DNA of 64,000 nt from Chroococcidiopsis thermalis PCC 7203 (GTDB lineage: Bacteria; Cyanobacteriota; Cyanobacteriia; Cyanobacteriales; Chroococcidiopsidaceae): positions 1,414,336 to 1,478,335 of the forward strand of contig NC_019695.1 of NCBI RefSeq assembly GCF_000317125.1. Direction: 5' to 3'. The position numbers and the translations under genes were made by a program. Shown piece after piece: positions 1 to 7,974 of this stretch; position 1 is the stretch's first letter; every line of letters begins with the position of its first letter. The notes beneath the pieces are model-generated. The model made no database searches. It was not told the origin of the DNA and saw nothing but the letters and a program-made list of their open reading frames with translations.

Positions 1-2
1 TA

Positions 3-176
3 ATCGATGAGATGTGGTTGACTGTCTGTCCTTTACTTTTGGGGGGGACAAACGCCCCTAGCCCAGTGGCAGGGATGGGTTTCCCAGAAAATTTAGCGCC
101 GCGACTGGAACTATTATCAGCTCAAGTTGAAGCACAAGAAGTATTTCTCCACTATCGCCTGCAACGATCGCAATAG
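3..176 (+). CDS. RibD C-terminal / dihydrofolate-reductase-fold reductase, 3' fragment
   Basis: The window opens inside this gene. The frame starting at base 3 gives 57 residues and stops at TAG 174-176. Its WLTVCPLLLGG stretch, the FPENLAP region and the closing LxxxxVFLHYRL strand resemble the C-terminal end of the RibD/DHFR-fold reductases, which use NADPH to reduce a pteridine or ribosylaminopyrimidine. The cofactor-binding N-terminal part lies outside the window, so riboflavin synthesis cannot be separated from another reductase of the same fold. Confidence 0.6.
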   Translation: MDEMWLTVCPLLLGGTNAPSPVAGMGFPENLAPRLELLSAQVEAQEVFLHYRLQRSQ

Positions 177-434
177 TTAGATTAACTTAAGTAACAGTGG
201 CTAGTTGTCAGTTATCAGTTATTAGTAAGAGCGTGAAGAGTGGTAGTTGGTAATTGGTTGTCATTCCCCCTTGTCTTCCTTGTCCCCCTTGTCCCCCTTG
301 TCTTCCTTGTCCCCCTTGTCTTCCTTGTCCCCCTTGTCCCCCTTGTCTTCCTTGTCCCCCTTGTCCGCCTTGTCCCCCTTGTCTTCCTTGTCCCCCTTGT
401 CCGCCTTGTCCCTCTACTCCCTACTCCCTAAATA
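177..434. other. Spacer with minisatellite
   Basis: This non-coding gap lies between two plus-strand genes. It contains the 9-bp minisatellite listed separately, flanked by low-complexity TTAGT/GTTGG and CTACTCCCTA stretches. Three frames stay open through the tandem repeat, but each encodes only a repeated tripeptide. I see no gene here. Confidence 0.7.
266..409. repeat. 9-bp minisatellite, 16 units
   Basis: Sixteen exact-length 9-bp units run without interruption. Three variants alternate: CCCCCTTGT, CTTCCTTGT and CCGCCTTGT. The same unit, reverse-complemented, makes the 22-unit array at 38662-38859. About five units lie inside the RND adaptor gene at 17455-17499. The unit length is a multiple of three, so copy-number change would not shift a reading frame. 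Confidence 0.95.
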
Positions 435-1628
435 ATGGTGGAACAACTTAAACCGCAATATTCTGTTGCCTGGACGAACAAAATTGCTGAAATTCCTCAG
501 TCGGCATGGGATGCTTTGGCATTACCTCTAGCAACTCCGTTTTTGGAGTGGGAGTGGTTGAATAATCTAGAAACTTCTGGTAGTGCTACGGCGAGGGCTG
601 GATGGTTGCCGAATCACTTAACAATATGGCGCGATCGCACGCTGGTTGCAGCTGCCCCGATGTACCTGAAAGGTCACAGTCAAGGTGAGTTTGTCTTCGA
701 CCACCAATGGGCAGATCTGGCACAGAGGATCGGTGTAGAGTACTATCCAAAACTCTTAGGCATGACACCTTTTACCCCTGCTGAAGGCTATCGGTTTTTG
801 GTTGCGCCAGGGGAAGATGAGGATGAAATGACGGCGTTGATGGTGAGTGCAATCGACCATTTTTGCGATCGCCACAATATTTCTGGGTGTCATTTTCTCT
901 ATGTCGATCCTGCATGGCGACCCACATTAGAACGACACGGATTTACAACGTGGTTGCACCACAGTTATGTCTGGCAAAATCTCGGTTTTGCCACTTTTGA
1001 CGATTATCTCGGAGTCTTCAACGCCAACCAACGCCGTAACATTAAGCGCGAACGCAAAGCCGTAGCAAATGCAGGCTTAGAGTTAGTGACTCATACGGGA
1101 GATGAGATCCATAAGTCTTTATTTCCGCAGATGTATCATTTTTATGCCGATACCTGTGATAAATTCGGCTGGTGGGGTAGCAAGTATTTGACCAAGAAGT
1201 TTTTCGAGCAGTTGCACGCCCATTATCGCCATCGCGTGTTGTTTGTGGCAGCTTACCATGCAGGAGATAAGGCAGGAGATAAGCGTCAACCGATGGGTAT
1301 GTCATTTTGTTTAACGAAGGGCGATCGCCTCTACGGTCGTTATTGGGGCAGTTTTCAAGAAATTGATTGCTTGCACTTCGAGGCTTGCTACTACAAGCCG
1401 ATTGAATGGGCGATCGCCAATGGTATTCAAACTTTCGATCCTGGCGCGGGGGGAAGGCATAAAAAGCGGCGCGGTTTCCCTGCTACTGTCAATCACAGCT
1501 TACATCGGTTTTATCATCGACGGTTGGCGCAAATTCTAACTTCCTACATTCGTGAGGTCAATGAGTTAGAACGGCAAGAAATCGAGGTAATTAATGCTGA
1601 ATTACCTTACAATCGGCGGGATACGTAG
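435..1628 (+). CDS. FemAB-like predicted N-acyltransferase (peptidogalycan biosynthesis family)
   Basis: The 397-residue product resembles the COG3146/FemAB_like family, built from a GNAT-type acyltransferase fold. These proteins are predicted to move an acyl or aminoacyl group onto an envelope precursor, but biochemical assignments are few. Visible features are the FLEWEWLNNLE segment near the N-terminus, the NQRRNIKRERK basic stretch near residue 200 and the FDPGAGGRHKKRRGF motif near residue 335, typical of the family. It has no signal peptide, so it is likely cytoplasmic. The ATG lies about 25 bp after the minisatellite and no clear ribosome binding site is visible. It sits at the edge of a surface glycan locus, which fits a cell-envelope role. 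Confidence 0.75.
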   Translation: MVEQLKPQYSVAWTNKIAEIPQSAWDALALPLATPFLEWEWLNNLETSGSATARAGWLPNHLTIWRDRTLVAAAPMYLKGHSQGEFVFDHQWADLAQRIGVEYYPKLLGMTPFTPAEGYRFLVAPGEDEDEMTALMVSAIDHFCDRHNISGCHFLYVDPAWRPTLERHGFTTWLHHSYVWQNLGFATFDDYLGVFNANQRRNIKRERKAVANAGLELVTHTGDEIHKSLFPQMYHFYADTCDKFGWWGSKYLTKKFFEQLHAHYRHRVLFVAAYHAGDKAGDKRQPMGMSFCLTKGDRLYGRYWGSFQEIDCLHFEACYYKPIEWAIANGIQTFDPGAGGRHKKRRGFPATVNHSLHRFYHRRLAQILTSYIREVNELERQEIEVINAELPYNRRDT

Positions 1629-1680
1629 CAAGCGGTTGATAGAACCAGATTTTCGTTCTCGTCTAGTCACGAATAAATTT

Positions 1681-1708
1681 GTAGAGACGTTACATATAAC
1701 GTCTCTAC
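1681..1708. repeat. Palindrome, GTAGAGACGTTA family
   Basis: Perfect 12-bp arms GTAGAGACGTTA and TAACGTCTCTAC surround a 4-bp centre. It lies between two convergent genes, 52 bp after one stop and 11 bp before the other, and could fold as a bidirectional terminator. Relatives are at 30024, 40372 and 50804. Confidence 0.9.
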
Positions 1709-1719
1709 ACTGACAACTG

Positions 1720-2859
1720 CTAACCTACCCGAACCAGCTTTTGGTCTAGTTCCGGCGATCGTCTATTCTCAGTTTCTCTCAGCTTTTTGTAGATTGTCAG
1801 AGCCTGAGCGACGACTTGATCCATGTTGTAATACTTGTAAGTTGCCAACCTGCCGACAAAATGCACCCCGGAAGTTGCGTCAGCTAGTGCCTGATATTTT
1901 TTGTAGAGTGCAGTATTTTCCGATCGCGGTACGGGATAATATGGATCGCCTTCGGCGCGTGGGTACTCGTAGACAATACTTGTTTTAGGATGTTCTTGTC
2001 CGGTTAAGTATTTGAATTCTGTAACTCTTGTATACAAGTGTTCGTTAGGATAGTTGACTACGGCAACTGGCTGATGCACGGGCATATTCACGGTTTCGTG
2101 CTGAAATTCCAAAGAGCGGTAAGGAAGCTTGCCGTAACGGTAATCGAAGAATAAATCGATTGGACCTGTATAAATCATCTCGCGATACGGTATCGTCCCC
2201 ACAATTTCCCGATAATCAGTTTGGAGCATGATTTTGATATTCGGATGAGATAGCATATTCTCGAACATTCGAGTATAGCCATGCAGGGGCATTGCTTGAT
2301 ATGTATCCGTAAAATAGCGATTGTCGCGGTTCGTGCGGGTAGGTACGCGGGCAGTCACCGATCGATCGAGTTCGGATGGATCGATGTCCCATTGCTTGCG
2401 CGTGTAGTTGCGGAAGAATTTTTCGTAGAGTTCCCTGCCAACCTTATTCACCACTACATCTTCAGAAGTTAGGATACGCTCTTTAGGCTCAGCCACTGAA
2501 GCAAAAAACTCTTCTAGCTGGAATGAGGTTAAATGGAGTCCGTAAAGTCGGTTAATCGTGTCGAGATTGATGGGAATTGGCACGAGTTGTCCGTCAACAC
2601 TGGCAAGAACGCGGTGTTCGTAAGAACGCCATTGAGTAAATTGCGAAAGATACTCGAAAACTTCGCGAGAGTTGGTGTGAAAAATATGGGGACCGTACCT
2701 GTGTATGAGGATACCTGCTTCGTTATAACAATCGTAAGCATTTCCACCGATGTGCGATCGCGTATCGATAATCAGAATTTTTTTTCCCAACTGACTTGCT
2801 AACCTTTCAGCCAGGACGCTGCCAGCAAATCCCGCTCCTACAATTAAGTAATCGAACAT
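1720..2859 (-). CDS. glf: UDP-galactopyranose mutase
   Basis: The 379-residue flavoenzyme interconverts UDP-galactopyranose and UDP-galactofuranose, giving the activated donor for galactofuranose in surface glycans. The N-terminus carries the FAD dinucleotide-binding motif GAGFAGSVLAERLA (residues about 8-21), followed by the family IGGNAYD and GPHIFHTNS signatures. Length is normal for the bacterial enzyme (about 370-390). A good ribosome binding site, AAGGAG, lies 7 bp before the ATG on the minus strand. It is followed upstream on the same strand by a GT2 that probably uses its product. The enzyme is cytoplasmic. Confidence 0.95.
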   Translation of the reverse strand: MFDYLIVGAGFAGSVLAERLASQLGKKILIIDTRSHIGGNAYDCYNEAGILIHRYGPHIFHTNSREVFEYLSQFTQWRSYEHRVLASVDGQLVPIPINLDTINRLYGLHLTSFQLEEFFASVAEPKERILTSEDVVVNKVGRELYEKFFRNYTRKQWDIDPSELDRSVTARVPTRTNRDNRYFTDTYQAMPLHGYTRMFENMLSHPNIKIMLQTDYREIVGTIPYREMIYTGPIDLFFDYRYGKLPYRSLEFQHETVNMPVHQPVAVVNYPNEHLYTRVTEFKYLTGQEHPKTSIVYEYPRAEGDPYYPVPRSENTALYKKYQALADATSGVHFVGRLATYKYYNMDQVVAQALTIYKKLRETENRRSPELDQKLVRVG

Positions 2860-3006
2860 TCAAGCACTCCTTGTTTCGATTTTTTCGAGTCATCTACGAA
2901 AGCATGAATCGCTAAATAAAAGTTTGTTTAAGGAATCATTGTTCGAGTACTGAGTTTGATGCCCTATATAACGCGCGTATTTTTTTTACTTCAGTTGACT
3001 AAAACC

Positions 3007-3996
3007 TTAGAGTTTTTCCTCATATAAAATTTTAGGCTTATTGTTATCAAAATAACCCTTGAACCCATCCTGGTAAGCTTCAGTGAGGAATTGTAGGCGC
3101 TTAAACTTGCGATCGTCAAAGAGCAAAATAGCAATTAAAGAGCGACAATAGTATTTAAATGTTCTCAAATAAAATCTCGTTTTACTAGCATAGTTTTTTC
3201 TTAACCAAATTGCATTTCTGGTTTCAAAATAAGTCAACCATATCCTGTTATATTTGGTTCTATAAGAAATTTTACCTAAAAACTGTTTAACAATCGCTCC
3301 TGGATCGCCTGCTTCTTTGTGAAGAATAACGCTATCAGTAATTAGGAGAATTTTGCCTGCATTATTTAACCTCAGACAATATTCCAAGTCGTCACCCCTA
3401 ATAAAAAATTCTTTATTGGGAAATCCTATTTTTTCAATTGCTCTTTTACTGACTAGGATGCCAACAAAAGAACTAAAAGCTATTTCTAAGGCTCGATGAT
3501 TTTTGACTAAATCGTCTTCTATCTTCCGATGAATCTCAATATCAAAATCAAAATCATTCTGATGAGTTTGGCGGTCGAAAAACCCTAGATGGGGATGCAA
3601 TATCTCACCTTCTAAGTCTATTTTGAGATTTGCTAAAGCACTGACATCAGGTTCATCTAGATAATGACTTAGCTTTTCTAAAGCATCTATTTCAGGTTCG
3701 GCATCGTCATCCATCAACCACAGCCAATCGTAACCTGCTTCATATCCATACTTTACACCTTGATAAAATCCACCTGCGCCGCCAGTATTTTCTGGTAAGC
3801 GGATGTAATCGATAAGTTGATTTGCCAGATATCCTTCTGCCTTCAAAAAATCAGGTGTATCATCAGTAGAGCCGTTGTCTACAAGGATAATTTTATCTGG
3901 CAAGCGCGTTCCAGTCAGTATTGCGTCTAGGCATTCTATTAAAAGTTTCTTTCGGTTATAGGTGACGACTACAACAGCGATTGTTGCTTCAACCAT
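3007..3996 (-). CDS. GT2 glycosyltransferase, probable galactofuranosyltransferase
   Basis: This is a 329-residue GT-A fold enzyme. Visible are the N-terminal VVVVTYNRKKLL strand, the nucleotide-binding VDNGSTDDT motif (about residues 41-49), the metal-binding WLWLMDDDAEP motif (about 111-121) and the IRGDDLEY acceptor-side motif. The domain pattern resembles GlfT1/WbbI-like galactofuranosyl and rhamnosyl transferases. Because it is transcribed just before glf, a UDP-galactofuranose donor is the best guess. There is no membrane segment, so it likely acts at the inner face of the plasma membrane. Donor specificity is inferred from context and not proven by sequence. Confidence 0.8.
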   Translation of the reverse strand: MVEATIAVVVVTYNRKKLLIECLDAILTGTRLPDKIILVDNGSTDDTPDFLKAEGYLANQLIDYIRLPENTGGAGGFYQGVKYGYEAGYDWLWLMDDDAEPEIDALEKLSHYLDEPDVSALANLKIDLEGEILHPHLGFFDRQTHQNDFDFDIEIHRKIEDDLVKNHRALEIAFSSFVGILVSKRAIEKIGFPNKEFFIRGDDLEYCLRLNNAGKILLITDSVILHKEAGDPGAIVKQFLGKISYRTKYNRIWLTYFETRNAIWLRKNYASKTRFYLRTFKYYCRSLIAILLFDDRKFKRLQFLTEAYQDGFKGYFDNNKPKILYEEKL

Positions 3997-4595
3997 TGTC
4001 AGTTCCTAGTTTCTATGAGTTGATTTGAAATTTTCCAATCGATGAGAGCTAGAAGAAAAATAAAAGTTAAAATACAAGCGATCGCTAAGAGATAAGAGAT
4101 AATCTCTCCCCAGGCAACAGACAACAGGTAGGATTCAACTCTTTAGAAAACAGACTAGCAGCATAATAGCAATTTCTGCAACAATAGTTGGAAAACACCA
4201 AAAATCTAGTCAAAAACAATCGAATACATTCGTTGCTACTGATGTAGTATGCAAATTCATCCTTCAAATGACAAATCGTACACCGCAACTTCTCCCAAGG
4301 ATATACTACTTTTGGTAGAAACGGCGTTGACATTTGTATAGTGGATAACACTGCGACTAATTATGAAAAAACTCTCATAAAACATTCATCTATACTTCAT
4401 AAAATGCCTATATTGTATAAATGTTTTATGAATTACTGTTATGTACATGCCTCTTTATAACTAGTAAGCCTATGACACTACGCGAATTTGCGTATGGTAT
4501 TGGTGTGAGTAGCCTAATTCTGCAATCTTGTGTAAGTATTTGCAAGTAGACAGACTTGTAGACGATTGATTTTTTTATAGATAACAGGGTTGTAA
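3997..4595. other. Divergent spacer between two GT2 genes
   Basis: About 600 bp separates the divergently transcribed GT2 genes and should hold both promoters. I see no convincing gene. One short minus-strand open frame (about 88 codons) is Cys- and Leu-rich and has no recognisable motif. The only structured element is the inverted repeat at 4376-4430. Confidence 0.6.
4376..4430. repeat. 11-bp perfect inverted repeat
   Basis: CATAAAACATT at 4376-4386 is repeated in inverse orientation as AATGTTTTATG at 4420-4430, separated by 33 bp of AT-rich DNA. It lies about 165 bp upstream of the plus-strand GT2. It could be a paired operator or a cruciform. No regulator can be named. Confidence 0.7.
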
Positions 4596-5669
4596 ATGGA
4601 CGTATCAAAGATGGCAGAACCACAAGTCACTATCGTAGTCGTACCACGCGAACGTTTCAGTTTAACTCAAAAGTCCCTTGAAAGTATTTATGAGAATACA
4701 ACCATCCCTTTCAAGTTGATTTATGTAGATGGTGGCTCCCCTGCGCGTATCCGAGATTACTTAGCAGCTCAAGCCCGCGAGAAAAATTTCCAACTGATTC
4801 GTACCGATTATTACCCTTCACCAAATTATGCTAGAAATCTAGGTTTAGCCCAGGTCAATACAGAATACGTTGTCTTCATGGATAACGATGTTGTCGTTGC
4901 TCCGAATTGGTTGAACAATTTGGTTCAATGCGCTGAGGAAACGGGAGCTGCGGTAGTTAGTCCCCTCGTATGTCAAGGTCAAGCTTTACACGAAATCGTA
5001 CATTGTGCAGGTGGAGAATCTGCGGTCATTGAGGAAAACAAAGGCGATCGCCCAACGCGGCGCTTGCACGATAAAATTTACAAGCAAGGTAAGCGCGTAG
5101 CAGATTTAGGCGACTTCTTGCAACGACAGCCAACTGGTTTGGCAGAGTTCCATTGCATGTTGGTGCGCACGGCGATAATTGAAGAAATTGGCGGTCAGCT
5201 TGACCCCGCAATGATGAACACAAAGGAACACGTAGATTTTTGTGTAGCGGTATCTGAGGCTGGAGGTTCCATCTACTTAGAGCCAACATCCCTCGTCACC
5301 TACATTAACGGGATGCCGTTGGAATTGTCCGAAATTCCTTTCTACATGGTACGTTGGAGCGATGCTTGGGGTACGACTAGCTTAAACCGCTTGCGCGAAA
5401 AGTGGAATCTGACCGAAGATAAATACCACCAAAATTGGTATCGCAGTTGGTCGGAATATTTAACCGGAAGACGCAGGGTATTTATCATTAGACCGCTGCT
5501 GAATAAATATTATGTCTTTGGTAGGGGCAAGACTCGACTAGAGAATATGCTAGTGCGGATGGAGAAAAGGCTGAACCGTTATCTCAGCGATCGCCATACT
5601 CGCAAACATCCGCAAGAAGTGCAACAGCAGCCTGCCAAGTCGTTGCCTAAAACTCCAGTATCAGCATAA
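4596..5669 (+). CDS. GT2 family glycosyltransferase
   Basis: The 357-residue product starts with a GT-A core: VTIVVVPRERFSLTQKSLES, then the donor-binding VDGGSPARI, and the metal-binding motif VFMDNDVVV near residue 92. The final 60 residues are basic and then Gln/Pro-rich, with no further domain. It has no membrane segment and probably adds a sugar to a lipid-linked glycan at the cytoplasmic face. It leads a plus-strand run of export and transferase genes (permease, ATPase, two GT4 enzymes). Donor and acceptor cannot be told from the sequence. Confidence 0.8.
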   Translation: MDVSKMAEPQVTIVVVPRERFSLTQKSLESIYENTTIPFKLIYVDGGSPARIRDYLAAQAREKNFQLIRTDYYPSPNYARNLGLAQVNTEYVVFMDNDVVVAPNWLNNLVQCAEETGAAVVSPLVCQGQALHEIVHCAGGESAVIEENKGDRPTRRLHDKIYKQGKRVADLGDFLQRQPTGLAEFHCMLVRTAIIEEIGGQLDPAMMNTKEHVDFCVAVSEAGGSIYLEPTSLVTYINGMPLELSEIPFYMVRWSDAWGTTSLNRLREKWNLTEDKYHQNWYRSWSEYLTGRRRVFIIRPLLNKYYVFGRGKTRLENMLVRMEKRLNRYLSDRHTRKHPQEVQQQPAKSLPKTPVSA

Positions 5670-5679
5670 TAAGGTAGCA

Positions 5680-5704
5680 GTAGGGCGGGCATTGCCCACC
5701 CTAC
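5680..5704. repeat. Palindrome, GGGTGGGCAATGCCC family
   Basis: A 25-bp near-perfect palindrome reads GTAGGGCGGGCA then TGCCCACCCTAC with one mismatch. A TTG at 5692 inside it opens a frame that continues into the permease gene. That frame is unlikely to be the real start, because the palindrome is a dispersed repeat with relatives at 13774 and 28735. Confidence 0.85.
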
Positions 5705-5763
5705 CAAACTTTGGAAGAAGGATAAACCACTTGAAGCAAAAGAGAAATCTCAATTCAAATCCG

Positions 5764-6609
5764 ATGCCGTTTGAAGTGGTGTATACGCCTGAAAGCTTAT
5801 TAAGGCATCCGATTCAGTTGTTTAAGCAAATGGGACGAGACTTACTCGCTTCTCGCGAACTAGCATGGCGGCTGATGGTGCGAGATATTAGCGCTCAGTA
5901 CCGTCAGTCGTTTCTGGGTGTAATTTGGGCTTTTTTGCCCCCGATTGTGATGGCAGCAGGATTTACGCTAGCAAGTGATGCAGGTGCGATCGCAGTTGAA
6001 GCTACAGATTTACCATATCCAGCTTATGTCATGTTCAGTACGGCGTTGTGGCAAACTTTTGTGGAAGCGCTCAACGGTCCAGTGCAAGCGGTAACAGTAG
6101 CTAAGCCGATGCTAGCTAAGGTGAATTTTCCCCGAGAAGCAATAATTTTGGCAAAGTTAGGTGAGGTCTTTTTCAACTTTGCGATCAAGCTGATTTTAAT
6201 TGTGGGATTGTTTATTTGGTTTCAAGTTCCGGTCAGTTGGACGGTAATTTTGGCTCCAGTGGCGCTGATTCATTTGATTTTATTCGGTACATTTATCGGT
6301 GTTTTATTAGCGCCGTTGGGGATTTTATACCAGGATGTATCAAAAGGACTGACCATGATTACAGGGTTTTGGCTGTTCTTGACTCCGGTAGTCTATCCCG
6401 TTCCTGGTGAAGGAACGTTTGGATTTTTGGTACGGCTGAATCCCGTGACTCCTCTACTCGTGACAACACGGGAACTAGCAACGACGGGAGTTATCTCAGA
6501 TCCGGCTGGATTTTGGATCGCCAGTCTAATTACTCTAGTTGGCTTATTATTAACCTGGGTGGCATTTCGCCTCGCCATGCCTTTCGTGATTGAAAGGGTG
6601 AGTTCCTAA
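5764..6609 (+). CDS. wzm: Polysaccharide ABC exporter permease (Wzm/TagG type)
   Basis: This ABC-2 permease exports a finished, lipid-linked polysaccharide across the plasma membrane. The protein opens with a cytoplasmic segment containing RDLLASRELAWRLMVRD and SAQYRQSFLGVIWAF, typical of Wzm/KpsM proteins just before TM1. About six hydrophobic segments follow, including one at LTPVVYPVP. I chose ATG 5764 (MPFEVVYTPE) because this is where family homology should start; the longer frame begins at a TTG inside a repeat. The stop overlaps the ATPase start by one base (TAATG), showing translational coupling. Confidence 0.88.
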   Translation: MPFEVVYTPESLLRHPIQLFKQMGRDLLASRELAWRLMVRDISAQYRQSFLGVIWAFLPPIVMAAGFTLASDAGAIAVEATDLPYPAYVMFSTALWQTFVEALNGPVQAVTVAKPMLAKVNFPREAIILAKLGEVFFNFAIKLILIVGLFIWFQVPVSWTVILAPVALIHLILFGTFIGVLLAPLGILYQDVSKGLTMITGFWLFLTPVVYPVPGEGTFGFLVRLNPVTPLLVTTRELATTGVISDPAGFWIASLITLVGLLLTWVAFRLAMPFVIERVSS

Positions 6610-7904
6610 TGACTGAATTAGTAGATCGAGAAATTGCTATTCAATCTCAAGATTCTGAAGTTGTTATTTCGGTAGAAAATGTCTCAAAAAAGTTTTGTCG
6701 AGACTTAAGGCGATCGCTATTTTATGGTGTTCGAGATATCGCCACGGAGCTAATAGGTGGGAAGAGAATAGAAACGCTGCGTACCCAAGAATTTTGGGCG
6801 CTGAAAGATGTTAATTTCGAGCTGCGTCGGGGGCAAGCATTAGGCTTAGTTGGGGCAAATGGAGCTGGAAAAAGTACGCTATTACGGATTATTAGCGGTC
6901 TGATTAAACCGGATATTGGCACTGTAAAACTTAAGGGTAGGGTAGCTCCACTAATTGCTTTAGGAGCAGGTTTTAATCCGCTATTGACGGGGCGAGAAAA
7001 CATCTATGCCAATATGTCAATTTTAGGATTATCAACCAAAGAAATCGAAGCTAGATTTCAAGAAGTAATAGACTTTGCTGAAATTTGGGATGCGATCGAC
7101 GCACCAGTACAAAATTATAGTTCGGGAATGGCAGCGCGGTTAGGGTTTGCCTGCGCAATTCATACAGAACCGGAAATCTTATTAATTGATGAAGTCTTGG
7201 CTGTAGGAGATATCAAATTTAAAGCCAAATGTTATCGCAAACTCCACCAACTGCGCCAGCAGGGAACATCTTTTGTTTTAGTCAATCATAATCCCCAAGC
7301 AATTTTAAACGTATGTGATTCGGCAATTTACCTAGTCAAGGGTGAATTGATTGCATCTGGCGATACAGAAAGAGTTATCGAAAAGTATGAGGAAGATTTG
7401 TTTCTAGATAGCAAGCGCAAAACTTCAGAGGTCATGTACTTACCTGAAAAATCGGCAAGTGAAAGTTTTGGCTTAGACATTACTCATCTATTTTTTCGAG
7501 ACGCTGAAGGCAAGATTTTAGAATCGCTCAAAAGTGGCGAACCTACTTCCTTCTGTGTAGGCTGTAAAGCTCATCAAAAGTTTGACAACGTGACATTGCA
7601 TTTAAAAATTACAGAATTAGGTGGTGAAGGTGGTACGGGGGCAGTTTTGTTTTTAAGTGGCGAAAATGATGAGAAGTTTTTTGAAGTTGTACCAGGAAAA
7701 CATGAAATTCAATTGCAAATGCCTTGTTTAGGTTTAGCCCCTGGAACTTATACTATGAGCATTAAACTCAAACAAAGCTCTATCTATACTTTCGATGTCT
7801 TTGAGTCTTTCCGATTTAGCGTTAAATCGGATGGAACGATGAGTCAATGCAAGTTTTATCAACCGCGAGCGTGGCAGATTGTTACTGGCGATCGCGCTGA
7901 GTGA
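6609..7904 (+). CDS. wzt: Polysaccharide ABC exporter ATPase with C-terminal glycan-recognition-type domain (Wzt type)
   Basis: The 431-residue product pairs with the permease just before it. Residues about 20-265 form the ATPase: Walker A GANGAGKST (82-90), signature YSSGMAARLGF, Walker B ILLIDEVLAVGD and the H-loop VNHNP. Residues about 290-425 form an additional beta-rich domain that resembles the Wzt C-terminal domain, which in some O-antigen systems binds the capped end of the glycan and sets export specificity. Simple KpsT/TagH ATPases of about 220-260 residues lack it. The extra domain suggests that the exported polymer is recognised by a terminal modification. Confidence 0.9.
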   Translation: MTELVDREIAIQSQDSEVVISVENVSKKFCRDLRRSLFYGVRDIATELIGGKRIETLRTQEFWALKDVNFELRRGQALGLVGANGAGKSTLLRIISGLIKPDIGTVKLKGRVAPLIALGAGFNPLLTGRENIYANMSILGLSTKEIEARFQEVIDFAEIWDAIDAPVQNYSSGMAARLGFACAIHTEPEILLIDEVLAVGDIKFKAKCYRKLHQLRQQGTSFVLVNHNPQAILNVCDSAIYLVKGELIASGDTERVIEKYEEDLFLDSKRKTSEVMYLPEKSASESFGLDITHLFFRDAEGKILESLKSGEPTSFCVGCKAHQKFDNVTLHLKITELGGEGGTGAVLFLSGENDEKFFEVVPGKHEIQLQMPCLGLAPGTYTMSIKLKQSSIYTFDVFESFRFSVKSDGTMSQCKFYQPRAWQIVTGDRAE

Positions 7905-7974
7905 AGATTGAGAATAGCGTTTGCTGCTACATAATCGGTTTTCAATTATCAGTTTTCAATTAGGAAAACTTAAT

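Noticed and set aside
240-451. Three overlapping open frames through the minisatellite, encoding Cys-Pro, Ser-Leu or Val-Pro-Leu repeats
   Set aside because: All three phases of a 9-bp stop-free repeat are open by construction. No frame has a start with ribosome site or any non-repeat domain.
4085-4351. 88-codon minus-strand frame in the GT2 spacer
   Set aside because: Cys/Leu-rich random-looking composition, no ribosome site and no family resemblance.
5692-5763. Upstream TTG start for the Wzm-like permease
   Set aside because: The codon lies in a dispersed palindrome and the first 24 residues do not resemble the permease family. ATG 5764 fits better.
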